Origin: Aquibacillus sediminis
Lineage (GTDB): Bacteria > Bacillota > Bacilli > Bacillales > Amphibacillaceae
Reading direction: 5' to 3'
Assembly (NCBI RefSeq): GCF_005870085.1
Contig: NZ_SZNM01000002.1
Span: 1 to 64,000, forward strand
DNA length: 64,000 nucleotides
The notes beneath the pieces are model-generated. The model had not been told where the DNA came from. It saw only the letters and a list, made by a program, of their open reading frames with translations, and made no database searches. The position numbers and the translations under genes are program-made. The stretch's first letter is position 1, and the number at the start of each line of letters is the position of its first letter. Shown here piece after piece: positions 8,227-16,991 of the stretch.

Positions 8227-9366
8227 ATGATTTATTTAGATAATAGTGCGACAACGAAACCTTATACAGAAGTACTAACTAGTTTTGAACAAGTTTCACA
8301 AAAGTTTTACGGGAACCCATCTTCTATTCATGATCTAGGAATAGAAGCAGAAAAGTTATTCCTCAAAGCAAGAAAGCAGGCAGCACAACTTCTAGGGATA
8401 ACTTCTAATGAGATTGTGTTCAACTCAGGTGGAACAGAAGGGAATAATACAGCAATTAAAGGAATTGCCCTGGCCCATCAAAATAGAGGTAACCATATTA
8501 TTACCTCACAAATTGAACACCCGTCCGTGTTAGAGGCGTGTCGATCATTAGAATCATTAGGATTTGATATTACGTATTTACCAGTGAATAAGAATGGGGT
8601 TGTTTCCGTAAGTGATGTCGAAAAGGCAATAACGGACAAAACCATTTTACTATCTATCATGCATGTCAACAATGAACTTGGTACGATTCAACCTATAGAA
8701 GAAATTGGGAAGGTAGCGAAGCGCTATCCAAAACTATTCTTTCATGTCGATCATGTTCAAGGATTCGGAAAAGTCGATCTTCAACTAAAGGATAGTGGAA
8801 TTGACCTTTGCACAATTTCAGGACATAAAATCCATGGATTAAAAGGAACAGGGTTGTTATATATTAAGAGAGGAACGAAAATCTTTCCATTGCTTCATGG
8901 TGGAGACCAAGAAATGGGCTATCGGTCAGGGACAGAGAACCTTGCGGGTGTTGTTTCATTGGTCAAAGCACTTAGATTAACAATTGAGAGACAGCAAGCG
9001 GACCTCAAGAGATTAGAAGTACGGATGGAAAAATTACGTCAACAACTTACTACAATCGATGGTGTCGTGATCAACACTCCGCCACAACATGCACCACATA
9101 TTTTAAATATTTCAGTTCCAGGATTTAAACCAGAAGTTATCATCCATGCATTAGGAGAGAAAAATATTTTTATTTCTACCAAATCAGCATGTTCATCGAA
9201 GACACCTGATGAAAGTGCTGTGTTAAACGCATGCGCAATAAAACCAGAATTGAGTAAATCAGCACTACGAATTAGCCTGTCTTATGACACCACTGAACAT
9301 GATATCGCGGTGTTTTGCCAGGCACTTAAAGAAGTAAAAGACCAATTGAGTAAAGTAATGGGGTAG
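8227..9366 (+). CDS. nifZ: Cysteine desulfurase paired with ThiI (NifZ)
   Basis: A 379-residue class-V PLP aminotransferase-fold enzyme. The PLP lysine is in ISGHKIHGLKGTG and the catalytic cysteine in STKSACSSKTPD. It takes sulfur from cysteine as a persulfide. ATG 8227 gives MIYLDNSATTKPY, the family N-terminus, behind GGGAGTG. The frame opens 11 codons earlier. thiI follows five bases downstream. In B. subtilis NifZ passes sulfur to ThiI for 4-thiouridine in tRNA, and the close pairing supports that role here. Confidence 0.93.
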   Translation: MIYLDNSATTKPYTEVLTSFEQVSQKFYGNPSSIHDLGIEAEKLFLKARKQAAQLLGITSNEIVFNSGGTEGNNTAIKGIALAHQNRGNHIITSQIEHPSVLEACRSLESLGFDITYLPVNKNGVVSVSDVEKAITDKTILLSIMHVNNELGTIQPIEEIGKVAKRYPKLFFHVDHVQGFGKVDLQLKDSGIDLCTISGHKIHGLKGTGLLYIKRGTKIFPLLHGGDQEMGYRSGTENLAGVVSLVKALRLTIERQQADLKRLEVRMEKLRQQLTTIDGVVINTPPQHAPHILNISVPGFKPEVIIHALGEKNIFISTKSACSSKTPDESAVLNACAIKPELSKSALRISLSYDTTEHDIAVFCQALKEVKDQLSKVMG

Positions 9367-9371
9367 ATAAA

Positions 9372-10571
9372 ATGCAGTATGATCATATCATTATTCGATA
9401 TGGCGAAATCGCCTTAAAGGGTAAAAATCGAAAAGAATTCACAAACAAATTACATGAAAATGTGGCTCGGAAATTAAAGCCTTTTTCGCAAATTAAAATT
9501 AAAAAGACAAGGGATCGGATGTATGTCCATCTTAATGGGGAAGACCCTTCTATAATTATGGAGCAATGTACAGATATTTTTGGTATTCAAAGTATGAGTG
9601 CAGCAATTAAAGTACCAAATGAAGAAGATATAATTAAAGAGGCTGCATTATATGCGTTAAATAAAACTGAGAACGCACAGACGTTTAAAGTAACAGTAAA
9701 GCGTGTTAATAAAGAGTTTCCAATTGGTTCGCAACAATTTAATCAAGTTTTAGGTGGTCATCTATTGGCAAATACCGACGGATATACAGTAGATGTTCAT
9801 CAACCAGATATCGAAATTCATGTAGAAATCCGCCAAGATGCCACATTTATAACATCGAAAAAAGTAATGGGAGCAGGTGGACTTCCAGTTGGAACTGCAG
9901 GCAAAACACTACTACTTTTATCAGGTGGCATTGATAGTCCTGTCGCCGGATACCTAACAATGAAACGTGGTGTTCAAGTGGAAGCAATCCACTTCCATTC
10001 CCCACCATATACGAGTGAGCGAGCGAAACAAAAGGTGATTGATCTAGCGCAACAATTAACAGCTTTTGGTAACAAAGTGAAAATTCATGTTGTGCCATTT
10101 ACAAAGCTACAACAAACGATTCACCGTGAAATACCGAATGGGTACTCGATGACTGTCATGCGTCGTATGATGATGCGAATTAGTGAACGAGTTGCTGAAA
10201 AGGAAAATATCTTGTCATTAACTACTGGTGAAAATCTTGGACAAGTAGCGAGTCAGACAATGGAAAGTATGAACGCAATTAATCAAGTAACCAATTATCC
10301 AATTCTTCGTCCGTTATTAACAATGGATAAAGATGAAATCATCGATATTTCTAAAAAAATAAATACGTATGATATTTCGATTCGCCCTTTTGAAGATTGT
10401 TGTACCGTATTTGTACCAACCGCACCTAAAACAAAGCCAAAAAGAGATAAAGTGGCGTACTATGAAAGCCTAGTCGATTTTTCGGCTGAATTAGAAGAAA
10501 CGATCGAAGGAATTGAGACGATTGAGGTAACACAAAAAAGTAGCAATGATGAATTAGATGATTTGCTATAA
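9372..10571 (+). CDS. thiI: tRNA 4-thiouridine synthetase ThiI
   Basis: A 399-residue protein with an N-terminal ferredoxin-like/THUMP region (about 1-165) and a PP-loop adenylation domain with LLSGGIDSPVAGYL (about 180-195). It ends near residue 399 and lacks the C-terminal rhodanese domain of the longer E. coli enzyme, as in B. subtilis, where the partner desulfurase NifZ donates the sulfur. A conserved CC pair is visible in PFEDCCTVFVP. It activates U8 of tRNA with ATP. Confidence 0.95.
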   Translation: MQYDHIIIRYGEIALKGKNRKEFTNKLHENVARKLKPFSQIKIKKTRDRMYVHLNGEDPSIIMEQCTDIFGIQSMSAAIKVPNEEDIIKEAALYALNKTENAQTFKVTVKRVNKEFPIGSQQFNQVLGGHLLANTDGYTVDVHQPDIEIHVEIRQDATFITSKKVMGAGGLPVGTAGKTLLLLSGGIDSPVAGYLTMKRGVQVEAIHFHSPPYTSERAKQKVIDLAQQLTAFGNKVKIHVVPFTKLQQTIHREIPNGYSMTVMRRMMMRISERVAEKENILSLTTGENLGQVASQTMESMNAINQVTNYPILRPLLTMDKDEIIDISKKINTYDISIRPFEDCCTVFVPTAPKTKPKRDKVAYYESLVDFSAELEETIEGIETIEVTQKSSNDELDDLL

Positions 10572-10608
10572 TTTGGTTCCAGTTGCAACAACTACCAGCT
10601 TGAATGAT

Positions 10609-10638
10609 GAATGAATGCACCTCCTCCTACACATTCTA
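10609..10638 (+). promoter_or_regulatory. Sigma-G promoter of sspA
   Basis: GAATG (10609-10613) and CATTCTA (10632-10638), separated by 18 bases, match the forespore sigma-G consensus (GHATR and CATNHTA). This fits late forespore expression of a SASP gene. The start would be near 10645, just ahead of the ribosome site at 10652. Confidence 0.7.
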
Positions 10639-10667
10639 GAAATGTAACAAAGAGGAGGTGAAAAAAC

Positions 10668-10883
10668 ATGGCAAACAACAACAGTAACAACAGTAACCAA
10701 CTACTAGTACCTGGCGTTGATCAAGCACTAAACCAAATGAAAGTGGAAATTGCACAAGAATTTGGTGTGAATCTTGGTGCTGATACAACTTCTCGCGCTA
10801 ACGGTTCTGTTGGTGGAGAAATTACGAAGCGCCTTGTACAAACTGCTCAACAACAAATGAGCGGCCAAACTGGTCAACAATAA
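10668..10883 (+). CDS. sspA: Alpha/beta-type small acid-soluble spore protein
   Basis: A 71-residue protein with the two conserved SASP segments: [20 protein letters not shown], where the germination protease GPR normally cuts within the family motif, and [10 protein letters not shown] near the C-terminus. These proteins coat forespore DNA, switch it towards an A-like form and protect it from UV. GAGGAGGTG is well placed before ATG 10668. Alpha/beta SASPs are found only in endospore formers, so this gene defines the organism type. Which paralogue (sspA to sspD) it is cannot be decided from sequence alone. Confidence 0.95.
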   Translation: MANNNSNNSNQLLVPGVDQALNQMKVEIAQEFGVNLGADTTSRANGSVGGEITKRLVQTAQQQMSGQTGQQ

Positions 10884-10903
10884 TATATTTGATGGCATAA
10901 ATG

Positions 10904-10937
10904 AGGGTAGTGTTCAGACACTACCCTTTTCTTTTTG
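10904..10937 (+). terminator. sspA terminator
   Basis: AGGGTAGTGT (10904-10913) and ACACTACCCT (10918-10927) form a perfect stem with a four-base loop, followed by a T-rich run. Confidence 0.9.
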
Positions 10938-10992
10938 GATAGGATTTGATATCGTATTGTAATATGACTAGACATGCAGGAGGGAACGAGAA

Positions 10993-12582
10993 ATGGGTAC
11001 ACTATGGCATGGTGGTAAAATTTATACAATGGTTAAAGAACATCATTCAGTGGAAGCGATTTATACAGAAAATGGCCTGATTGTTGATTGTGGCAATGCA
11101 AATGATATGAGAGCCGCCTATCAAAAAAGTATAGAAATAGAGCATGACTTACAAGGAAATGTGATGTACCCAGGCTTTGTTGATAGTCACTTACATATAA
11201 TTGGACATGGTGAAAAACTGTTACACCTAGACTTATCTAAAATGACTTCACCAGAACAAGTAATCGAATCCTTACAAAAACACGCAAATCATTTAAAGCA
11301 TGGGGAATGGTTGGTTGGTGAAGGATGGAATGAGAACCAATGGGAAGATCCTAGAATTATACATAAATCTGAACTCGACCACATTTGCCCCAATAACCCA
11401 ATGATCTTAACAAGAGTATGTCGTCATGCTGTATTAGCTAATTCAGAAGCAATGAATATGGCAAATATAACAGAGAATACGTGTGACCCACAAGGAGGAA
11501 AAATTGTCAGAGATGACAAAGGGGAAACAACTGGTTATTTTCTAGATAATGCACAAGATTTAATAAAACAAGCTGTTCCAGATATTTCAGAAGAGCAGTT
11601 AACAAAGATGGTTGAAACCTCGATCGATGACCTATTGAGCCATGGCTTAGTTGGAGGCCATACAGAAGATCTAAACTATTATGGTGGATTTCATAAAACA
11701 TTAAACGCTTTTAAAAATGGGATTGACGGAAAAACGCGACGATTCCGGGCGCATCTATTAGTCCATCATGAAGTAGTAGATGACATGACAGAATCTGGAC
11801 TAAGCTATGGGGATGGTACAGAGTATATTGATTTAGGTGCTGTGAAAATATTTTCTGATGGTGCCCTTGGCGGGAGAACTGCCTGGTTAACAAAGCCATA
11901 TCAAGATGATAAAACGAATACTGGTCTACCCATTCATAGTGTAGAAGGATTGGAAAACCTTGTGAAAAAGGCAAGGGAGAATGGGATGCCAGTTGCTGTC
12001 CATGCTATCGGTGATCAAGCAGTTTGGACGGTAGCGAGTATTTTACAAAATTATCCATTAACAAACGGTAGACGTGATCGAATTATCCATGCTCAAATAG
12101 TAAATAAAGATTTGCTTCAGTTGTTAAAGCAATTAGATGTTGTGCTTGATATACAACCGACTTTTGTGGCATCTGACTTTCCATGGGTAATCGATCGGCT
12201 TGGCCAAGAAAGACTGGAATTATCTTATCCGTGGAAGACGTTTTTAGAACATGGGATTAATTGTGCTGGTGGCTCGGATGCACCGATTGAAGAGGTTAAT
12301 CCATTACTTGGTATCGAAGCATCAGTATTGAGACAGTCATCGATTGATCAGAAAAGCTATGGTGAAAAAGAACGTTTATCTGTATATGAGGCAATTAGTC
12401 TTTATACAAAGGGAAGTGCTTATGTAATTGGACACGAAAATGACCGAGGACAAATCGCACCTGGATATGTAGCTGATTTTACCGTGCTTGATCAAGATTT
12501 ATTTGGTATTGCACCTGATGAGATTTCTAATTCAAAGGTACAAATGACTGTTGTTGATGAACAAATTGTCTATCAAAAATAA
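10993..12582 (+). CDS. ytcJ: YtcJ-like metal-dependent amidohydrolase
   Basis: A 529-residue amidohydrolase of the YtcJ/exoenzyme regulatory family, the same length as B. subtilis YtcJ. The first metal ligands are in GFVDSHLHI (about residues 60-68). A second histidine motif is VAVHAIGDQAV (about 335-345), and a late Asp sits in GGSDAPIEEVNP. These proteins hydrolyse C-N or related bonds of cyclic or N-acyl substrates. The true substrate is unknown. RBS AGGAGGGA precedes ATG 10993. Confidence 0.85.
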   Translation: MGTLWHGGKIYTMVKEHHSVEAIYTENGLIVDCGNANDMRAAYQKSIEIEHDLQGNVMYPGFVDSHLHIIGHGEKLLHLDLSKMTSPEQVIESLQKHANHLKHGEWLVGEGWNENQWEDPRIIHKSELDHICPNNPMILTRVCRHAVLANSEAMNMANITENTCDPQGGKIVRDDKGETTGYFLDNAQDLIKQAVPDISEEQLTKMVETSIDDLLSHGLVGGHTEDLNYYGGFHKTLNAFKNGIDGKTRRFRAHLLVHHEVVDDMTESGLSYGDGTEYIDLGAVKIFSDGALGGRTAWLTKPYQDDKTNTGLPIHSVEGLENLVKKARENGMPVAVHAIGDQAVWTVASILQNYPLTNGRRDRIIHAQIVNKDLLQLLKQLDVVLDIQPTFVASDFPWVIDRLGQERLELSYPWKTFLEHGINCAGGSDAPIEEVNPLLGIEASVLRQSSIDQKSYGEKERLSVYEAISLYTKGSAYVIGHENDRGQIAPGYVADFTVLDQDLFGIAPDEISNSKVQMTVVDEQIVYQK

Positions 12583-12649
12583 ATCATAAGGTTGGCTTTT
12601 ACTTTCGAAGTCGATAGAAACTCCGACGTAACTTTGGAGTGTTCTTTCT

Positions 12650-12760
12650 AATTGTCCGCTTAGTGAAGGGAAGCGGACAATTATTCCGTTAAATAGTCAA
12701 AAAAGGGAGACAATGCACATAGAGCGGACATGTGTTCCGTTAATATGTTGGAATAAGATA
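12650..12760. repeat. Intergenic palindromic repeat units (GCGGACA...TTCCGTTAA type)
   Basis: AATTGTCCGCTT (12650-12661) and AAGCGGACAATT (12671-12682) are a perfect 12-bp inverted repeat. The sequence AGCGGACA-nnnn-TTCCGTTAA occurs at 12672 and again exactly 51 bases later at 12723, so this is a short tandem of the same spacing as the array at 1159. It fills most of the gap between ytcJ and the NAD kinase gene. No coding frame is supported. Confidence 0.75.
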
Positions 12761-12940
12761 AAAATAGCTAAAAATGAACAACCCTACACATTTCAATAGT
12801 TATGGATTCTCCCTTCCTCTATCTCACTAAAAATACAATTTGAGGTAGAAAGTGATTACGCATACCACTATCTCCTTTTACAAATTAAGTCGGAGTCTAT
12901 AGTTTTTGTGCTAAAAATAATTTATATTAGAACATAACCA

Positions 12941-12981
12941 AAAAACATCCTAAGCACTAATAAGCTGCTTAGGATGTTTTT
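12941..12981 (-). terminator. NAD kinase gene terminator
   Basis: AAAACATCCTAAGCA (12942-12956) pairs with TGCTTAGGATGTTTT (12966-12980) around a nine-base loop. Flanking A and T runs make it usable in either direction. Confidence 0.9.
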
Positions 12982-12987
12982 CGGTGT

Positions 12988-13788
12988 TTATAGGAATGTT
13001 CTTTTTACGCGATCCCAGTAGGAATTATTTTTCAACTTAACCGTTTTTACTACTTTATCACTTAATGTAATCGTTAAATCTTTTATATTTCTAATTGAAT
13101 ATGCTTCATTATCAAGCCCAACAATCGGGTAGTCGTTTCCATCTTGAACCACTTCTAATCGAAGTGTTCTCTCTTTATCTAAAATAAATGAGGAACCTAA
13201 TGATCGATACAAGTTATTGTTTAAAGAAGCTAATTCAGAAACTTGAAAGCAAGGTGTTAATGGATCAACCACTGCGCCATGGGTTGATTTGTTATATCCA
13301 GTACTGCCAGTTGGAGTAGCTACAATTAATCCGTCACCTCTAAAACGCTCAAATTGATTATCATCAATGAAAACATCAATCACAATTGTTTTAATGATAG
13401 ATGACCGAATACTAGCCTCGTTTAAACATTGAAATTTAGACTCGCCATTTATTAGTACATCAATGACAGGAAAACGACGAACCTCTAACTCTTCATTCAT
13501 AATTGAATGAACCATTTCATCATAATGATCTAAATTGAAGTCACAATAAAGTCCTGCTTCATTTTCACGGGCAATGCCAGTATATAAACAATCTTGTCTA
13601 AAACCGGTATTGCGTACGGTTTGAAGGAATGCTCCATCCCCGCCAACACTTACAATAATATTAGCATCTTTAGGTTCTTCGACGATGGTGAATCCGTTCT
13701 CATTTGCAAGTTTAAATAGTGGCTGTAATTTGTTCTCTAATTCTTCGTCATTTGGATAGAAAAAATAAATATTACGGCGATTATCCAT
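12988..13788 (-). CDS. ppnK2: NAD kinase, second paralogue type (YtdI)
   Basis: A 266-residue ATP-NAD kinase (B. subtilis YtdI/NadF2 has 267). The nucleotide-binding GGDG motif is in VSVGGDGAFLQTVRN (about residues 46-60) and the family motif is TPTGSTGYNKSTHGAVV. It phosphorylates NAD to NADP. AGGAGGTCC precedes ATG 13788. It is transcribed opposite to its neighbours with its own terminator. Bacillus species carry two NAD kinases, and the synteny points to the ytdI type. Confidence 0.92.
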   Translation of the reverse strand: MDNRRNIYFFYPNDEELENKLQPLFKLANENGFTIVEEPKDANIIVSVGGDGAFLQTVRNTGFRQDCLYTGIARENEAGLYCDFNLDHYDEMVHSIMNEELEVRRFPVIDVLINGESKFQCLNEASIRSSIIKTIVIDVFIDDNQFERFRGDGLIVATPTGSTGYNKSTHGAVVDPLTPCFQVSELASLNNNLYRSLGSSFILDKERTLRLEVVQDGNDYPIVGLDNEAYSIRNIKDLTITLSDKVVKTVKLKNNSYWDRVKRTFL

Positions 13789-13914
13789 ATGTTACGGGAC
13801 CTCCTATTAAAATTAAATTCCATTCTATCGTATCACTAATCTGTTTTGTTTCCCAATCTTTAGGGTTAATTACTGCCTATTAAGAAAATACTAAGAGTAT
13901 TGGAGGTTGGCATA

Positions 13915-14511
13915 ATGTTGTGGTTATCCATTAGTTTAGTAATTCTGTTCTTGTTTATACTAAGTTTATTCGCCCGAATCTATACAAAAATCTTCTTTGT
14001 ATATAATTCAGACCATAGTTTTATAAGACTGGAGATTCGGCTCTTCGCCATAAAAATTGTACGAAAAGACATTCCAATTGTCCTTACAGAAGGTGATGAT
14101 ACTAGCTCTCCATTAGAGCAAACGGTGGATCAAACACCAAATGGAATACAGGATTACATAGATGGGGTCAAAAATTTTAAAAAAGGACTAGGAAAGCTAC
14201 TTAATGCAAAACCTGTTTTATATAAGGTACTTGCTAAAGTTCATGTTCATGAATTTTACTGGCTTACAAGGTATGGGACAGGAGATGCAAGCACTACGGG
14301 GATGCTAGGAGGTGTCCTTTGGAGTGTGAAAGGTTTCTTTTCTGGTTTTGTAAAAAATCATATGAATCTAATAAACCCACCACGGATTCAAGTTGTTCCA
14401 CTCTTTCAACAACAAGCTGCATTTGTAGAGTTACAATGTATGTTTTCTATGCGTGTGGGACAAACTATTTACGCAATCATTCAAATACTTAAAGTGGTTA
14501 GAGGTAACTAG
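13915..14511 (+). CDS. ytfI: DUF2953 membrane-anchored protein YtfI
   Basis: A 198-residue protein starting at ATG 13915 behind GGAGGTT. An N-terminal membrane helix (about residues 2-22) is followed by a soluble domain of the DUF2953 type. ytfJ follows 23 bases later, as in B. subtilis, where the pair is linked to sporulation. The molecular function is unknown. It is slightly shorter than the B. subtilis protein. Confidence 0.8.
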   Translation: MLWLSISLVILFLFILSLFARIYTKIFFVYNSDHSFIRLEIRLFAIKIVRKDIPIVLTEGDDTSSPLEQTVDQTPNGIQDYIDGVKNFKKGLGKLLNAKPVLYKVLAKVHVHEFYWLTRYGTGDASTTGMLGGVLWSVKGFFSGFVKNHMNLINPPRIQVVPLFQQQAAFVELQCMFSMRVGQTIYAIIQILKVVRGN

Positions 14512-14534
14512 CTGAATTATAAGGAGGTTCTTTT

Positions 14535-15008
14535 GTGAGCGAACAGCATCCAATTGAAGGATTAATGACGACGGCAATGGAGAATTTAAAAGATATGGTT
14601 GATGTAAACACAATCATCGGGGATCCTGTTGAATCACCAGATGGTAGTGTCATTATAACTGTATCAAAAGTAGGATTTGGATTTGCTGCTGGTGGTAGTG
14701 AATTTTATGGTGGTGGACAGGACAGTAGCGGGAGTAGTCAGGATAGCAATCAAGATAGTCAATCAGAAACGCTACCGTTTGGTGGAGGTAGTGGTGGTGG
14801 TGTCTCTATTACACCGATTGCATTTCTAATTGTAAATAATAAAGATGTTCAAATGATCCATCTTAATGATCAAACACATTTATATGAAAAGCTGATTGAT
14901 CTAGCACCACAAGCTGTTGAAAAAATACAAGAGATTATTAAAAGCAGCGGACAACAACTGAGTCAAGATCAGCAAAAAAAACAACCAGAAGATGAAGAGG
15001 AAAAATAA
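14535..15008 (+). CDS. ytfJ: GerW-family sporulation protein YtfJ
   Basis: A 157-residue protein from GTG 14535 behind AAGGAGGTTC. The conserved N-terminal part (MSEQHPIEGLMTTAMENLKD, then VSKVGFGFAAGGSEF) is typical of the GerW/YtfJ family. A Gly/Ser/Gln-rich linker (about residues 60-90) separates it from a second conserved block, and the tail is acidic and Gln-rich. In B. subtilis YtfJ is made in the forespore and affects germination. It is cotranscribed with ytfI. Confidence 0.9.
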   Translation: MSEQHPIEGLMTTAMENLKDMVDVNTIIGDPVESPDGSVIITVSKVGFGFAAGGSEFYGGGQDSSGSSQDSNQDSQSETLPFGGGSGGGVSITPIAFLIVNNKDVQMIHLNDQTHLYEKLIDLAPQAVEKIQEIIKSSGQQLSQDQQKKQPEDEEEK

Positions 15009-15033
15009 AGTGAAACTTCTGTCCATGGAAGTC

Positions 15034-15209
15034 CCACCTTCCCTACTGATGGATAGCTTAAACGAATGGCAATGGCGCATGAAAGGAAGTTGCCCTTTTT
15101 CGCTTGGTCTTTAAACTTCAAGGTGAGGGGCAGACTGTCCGATAAGTAAACAGTACATTAGACATTATGAAATGCTGCCTTCATAATATGAAATGTAAGG
15201 TAGTTTTTT
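15034..15209 (+). terminator. Structured 3' region with a weak terminator before tpx
   Basis: After ytfJ, CCCACCTT and AAGGTGAGGG form an imperfect long-range stem enclosing about 85 bases. Nearer tpx, CTGCCTT (15175-15181) pairs with AAGGTAG (15197-15203) and is followed by TTTTTT. The second hairpin is a plausible weak terminator. Confidence 0.45.
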
Positions 15210-15240
15210 CTGTACAATCTTTAGGAATGGAGTGGATATA

Positions 15241-15741
15241 GTGGCAGATGTAACATTTAAAGGGAACCCAATCACATTAGTTGGCGATGAAGTGAAAGTA
15301 GGGGATCAAGCGCCTAACTTTAAAGTATTAGATCAAGACTTAAATGAGGTTACCTTGGATAAATTTAAAGGGCAGGTAAAAATTATAAGTGTTGTACCAT
15401 CCGTCGATACAGGTGTATGTGCTGCACAAACAAAACGTTTTAATGATGAAGCAGAAAAAATCCAAAATGTTAGCGTGTTAACAATAAGTATGGATTTACC
15501 TTTTGCTCAAAAACGTTGGAGTACTGAAAACGGTATTGAACATGTAGATATATATTCTGATCACCGCGATGCAAGCTTTGGAGAAAATTATGGTGTGCTA
15601 ATGAAAGAACTACGTCTCCTAGCTCGTTCGGTTTTCATTATTGATGAACATGACAAAGTAACATATACAGAGTATGTAAGTGAAGGAACAAATCATCCCG
15701 ATTATGATTCAGCAATTGAAGCAGTTAAAAAATTACAATAG
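15241..15741 (+). CDS. tpx: Thiol peroxidase Tpx lacking the resolving cysteine
   Basis: A 166-residue atypical 2-Cys peroxiredoxin-family protein. GTG 15241 gives MADVTFKGNPITLVGDEVKV, the family start, behind a GGAG site. The peroxidatic cysteine is present in PSVDTGVCAAQTKRF (near residue 60). In E. coli and B. subtilis Tpx a resolving cysteine lies in the FAQ-R-[FW]-C segment. Here that segment reads FAQKRWSTENGI, with AGT (Ser) instead of a Cys codon, and no other cysteine exists in the protein. It should reduce peroxides but must be recycled by an external thiol. It has its own unit. Confidence 0.93.
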   Translation: MADVTFKGNPITLVGDEVKVGDQAPNFKVLDQDLNEVTLDKFKGQVKIISVVPSVDTGVCAAQTKRFNDEAEKIQNVSVLTISMDLPFAQKRWSTENGIEHVDIYSDHRDASFGENYGVLMKELRLLARSVFIIDEHDKVTYTEYVSEGTNHPDYDSAIEAVKKLQ

Positions 15742-15759
15742 ATAATCATAAATCAAAAT

Positions 15760-15880
15760 GAGACTGTCCTCAAGTGACAAAGGTTTCCCAAATTATCAAC
15801 CCAGTTTTGACTGGAAAACATTACCTAAGTAGTGTAGTATGATGAGGGATTTATTAAACCTACTAGGACAGTCTCTTTTT
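15760..15880 (+). terminator. Long stem-loop with T-run after tpx
   Basis: GAGACTGTCCT (15760-15770) pairs perfectly with AGGACAGTCTC (15865-15875), followed by TTTTT. The 94-base loop contains further stems such as CCAGT-TTTG-ACTGG. It can terminate tpx but is far larger than an ordinary terminator. Confidence 0.65.
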
Positions 15881-15981
15881 GTGTTTATCCCACATATACT
15901 GTCTGTAGGACATCCACTTACTTTATATTTACATAATGCAGAAAAAAGTAATACGTAACAAAGGTGAATGGAGGAAGAAAC

Positions 15982-16974
15982 TTGGAACAAACTAATATTG
16001 AAAGCTTATTTCAAAAAATTGATGATAGCACTGAAATGATTCAAAATAAATTGAATATCCCTTATCTAGAAGGCTTAGTACAATGCTTGGAGTATGTGTT
16101 TACCAAAGAACAAACCGAAGAAATGGATGATTTATTAAAACAACAATTAGATAATCATCTCCAGGACATTGATGTGGAAAAGTTAGAAAAAGAAGAAATA
16201 AGAAAAGCCATTCAATTAGCCATTCTTAAGGGAATGAAAAGTGCTACCCAACAGCAACACTTAATTACGCCTGATACTGTTGCTTTGTTTACTGGGTATA
16301 TGGCACAGAAATTTGTTGGTGATCAAGAAACGATTCGCATATTTGATCCAGCGTGTGGAACAGCTAACTTATTGACCGCAGTAAAAAATCAGTTGAAACA
16401 AACCGTACATGCATACGGAAGTGATGTAGATCCAACGCTTATTCAACTTGCATTGATGAATGCAAATTTACAGCAAGCAGAGGTAGAATTCTTTCATCAA
16501 GATAGCCTTCGCTCATTTTTACTCGAGCCTGTAGATATGGTTGTATCAGATTTACCTGTTGGTTATTATCCTGATGATGTACAAGCAAGCAACTACGAAT
16601 TAAAAGCTGACGAAGGTCATTCGTATTCCCATCACTTGTTTATCGAGCAGAGCTTGAATTATACGAAAAAGGCTGGATACTTGATGTTTGTTATACCAAA
16701 CTTCTTATTTGAAAGTGATCAAGCTCAAAGGTTAAATGCATTTCTTCATAATCATGCACATATCGTTGGTTTGCTTCAATTACCAATGACCATGTTTAAG
16801 TCTGAAAATAATGCGAAAAGTATTCTAATCTTACAAAAAAAGGGCGAAAACACAAAAGCACCAAAACAAGCATTAATGGCACAACTTCCATCATTTAAAA
16901 ATGCTCAAGCAATGAATGATATGTTAGGAAAAATTAATCAATGGTTTAAAAACGAAGGATTCAAAATTGAATGA
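15982..16974 (+). CDS. ytxK: Class I SAM-dependent methyltransferase YtxK
   Basis: A 330-residue protein (B. subtilis YtxK has 329). TTG 15982 follows GGAGGAAG, and six more open codons lie upstream. An N-terminal helical domain (about 1-90) precedes a Rossmann methyltransferase fold with the SAM motif IFDPACGTANLLTAV (about 117-131) and a catalytic-loop variant VVSDLPVGYY in place of the NPPY of DNA adenine methylases. It resembles HsdM-type N6-adenine methylases, but no partner specificity or nuclease gene is present. It precedes ackA as in B. subtilis. The substrate is unknown. Confidence 0.88.
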   Translation: MEQTNIESLFQKIDDSTEMIQNKLNIPYLEGLVQCLEYVFTKEQTEEMDDLLKQQLDNHLQDIDVEKLEKEEIRKAIQLAILKGMKSATQQQHLITPDTVALFTGYMAQKFVGDQETIRIFDPACGTANLLTAVKNQLKQTVHAYGSDVDPTLIQLALMNANLQQAEVEFFHQDSLRSFLLEPVDMVVSDLPVGYYPDDVQASNYELKADEGHSYSHHLFIEQSLNYTKKAGYLMFVIPNFLFESDQAQRLNAFLHNHAHIVGLLQLPMTMFKSENNAKSILILQKKGENTKAPKQALMAQLPSFKNAQAMNDMLGKINQWFKNEGFKIE

Positions 16975-16991
16975 AAATAACAAATTATTGA

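Noticed and set aside
10618-10660. CACCTCCTC (10618-10626) and GAGGAGGTG (10652-10660) form a perfect inverted repeat that could hide the sspA ribosome site.
   Set aside because: The sigma-G promoter places the transcript start near 10645, so the upstream arm would not be in the mRNA.
15982-16974. ytxK as part of a restriction-modification system.
   Set aside because: No specificity or nuclease gene is adjacent, the catalytic loop is a DLPV variant, and its place before ackA is conserved housekeeping synteny.
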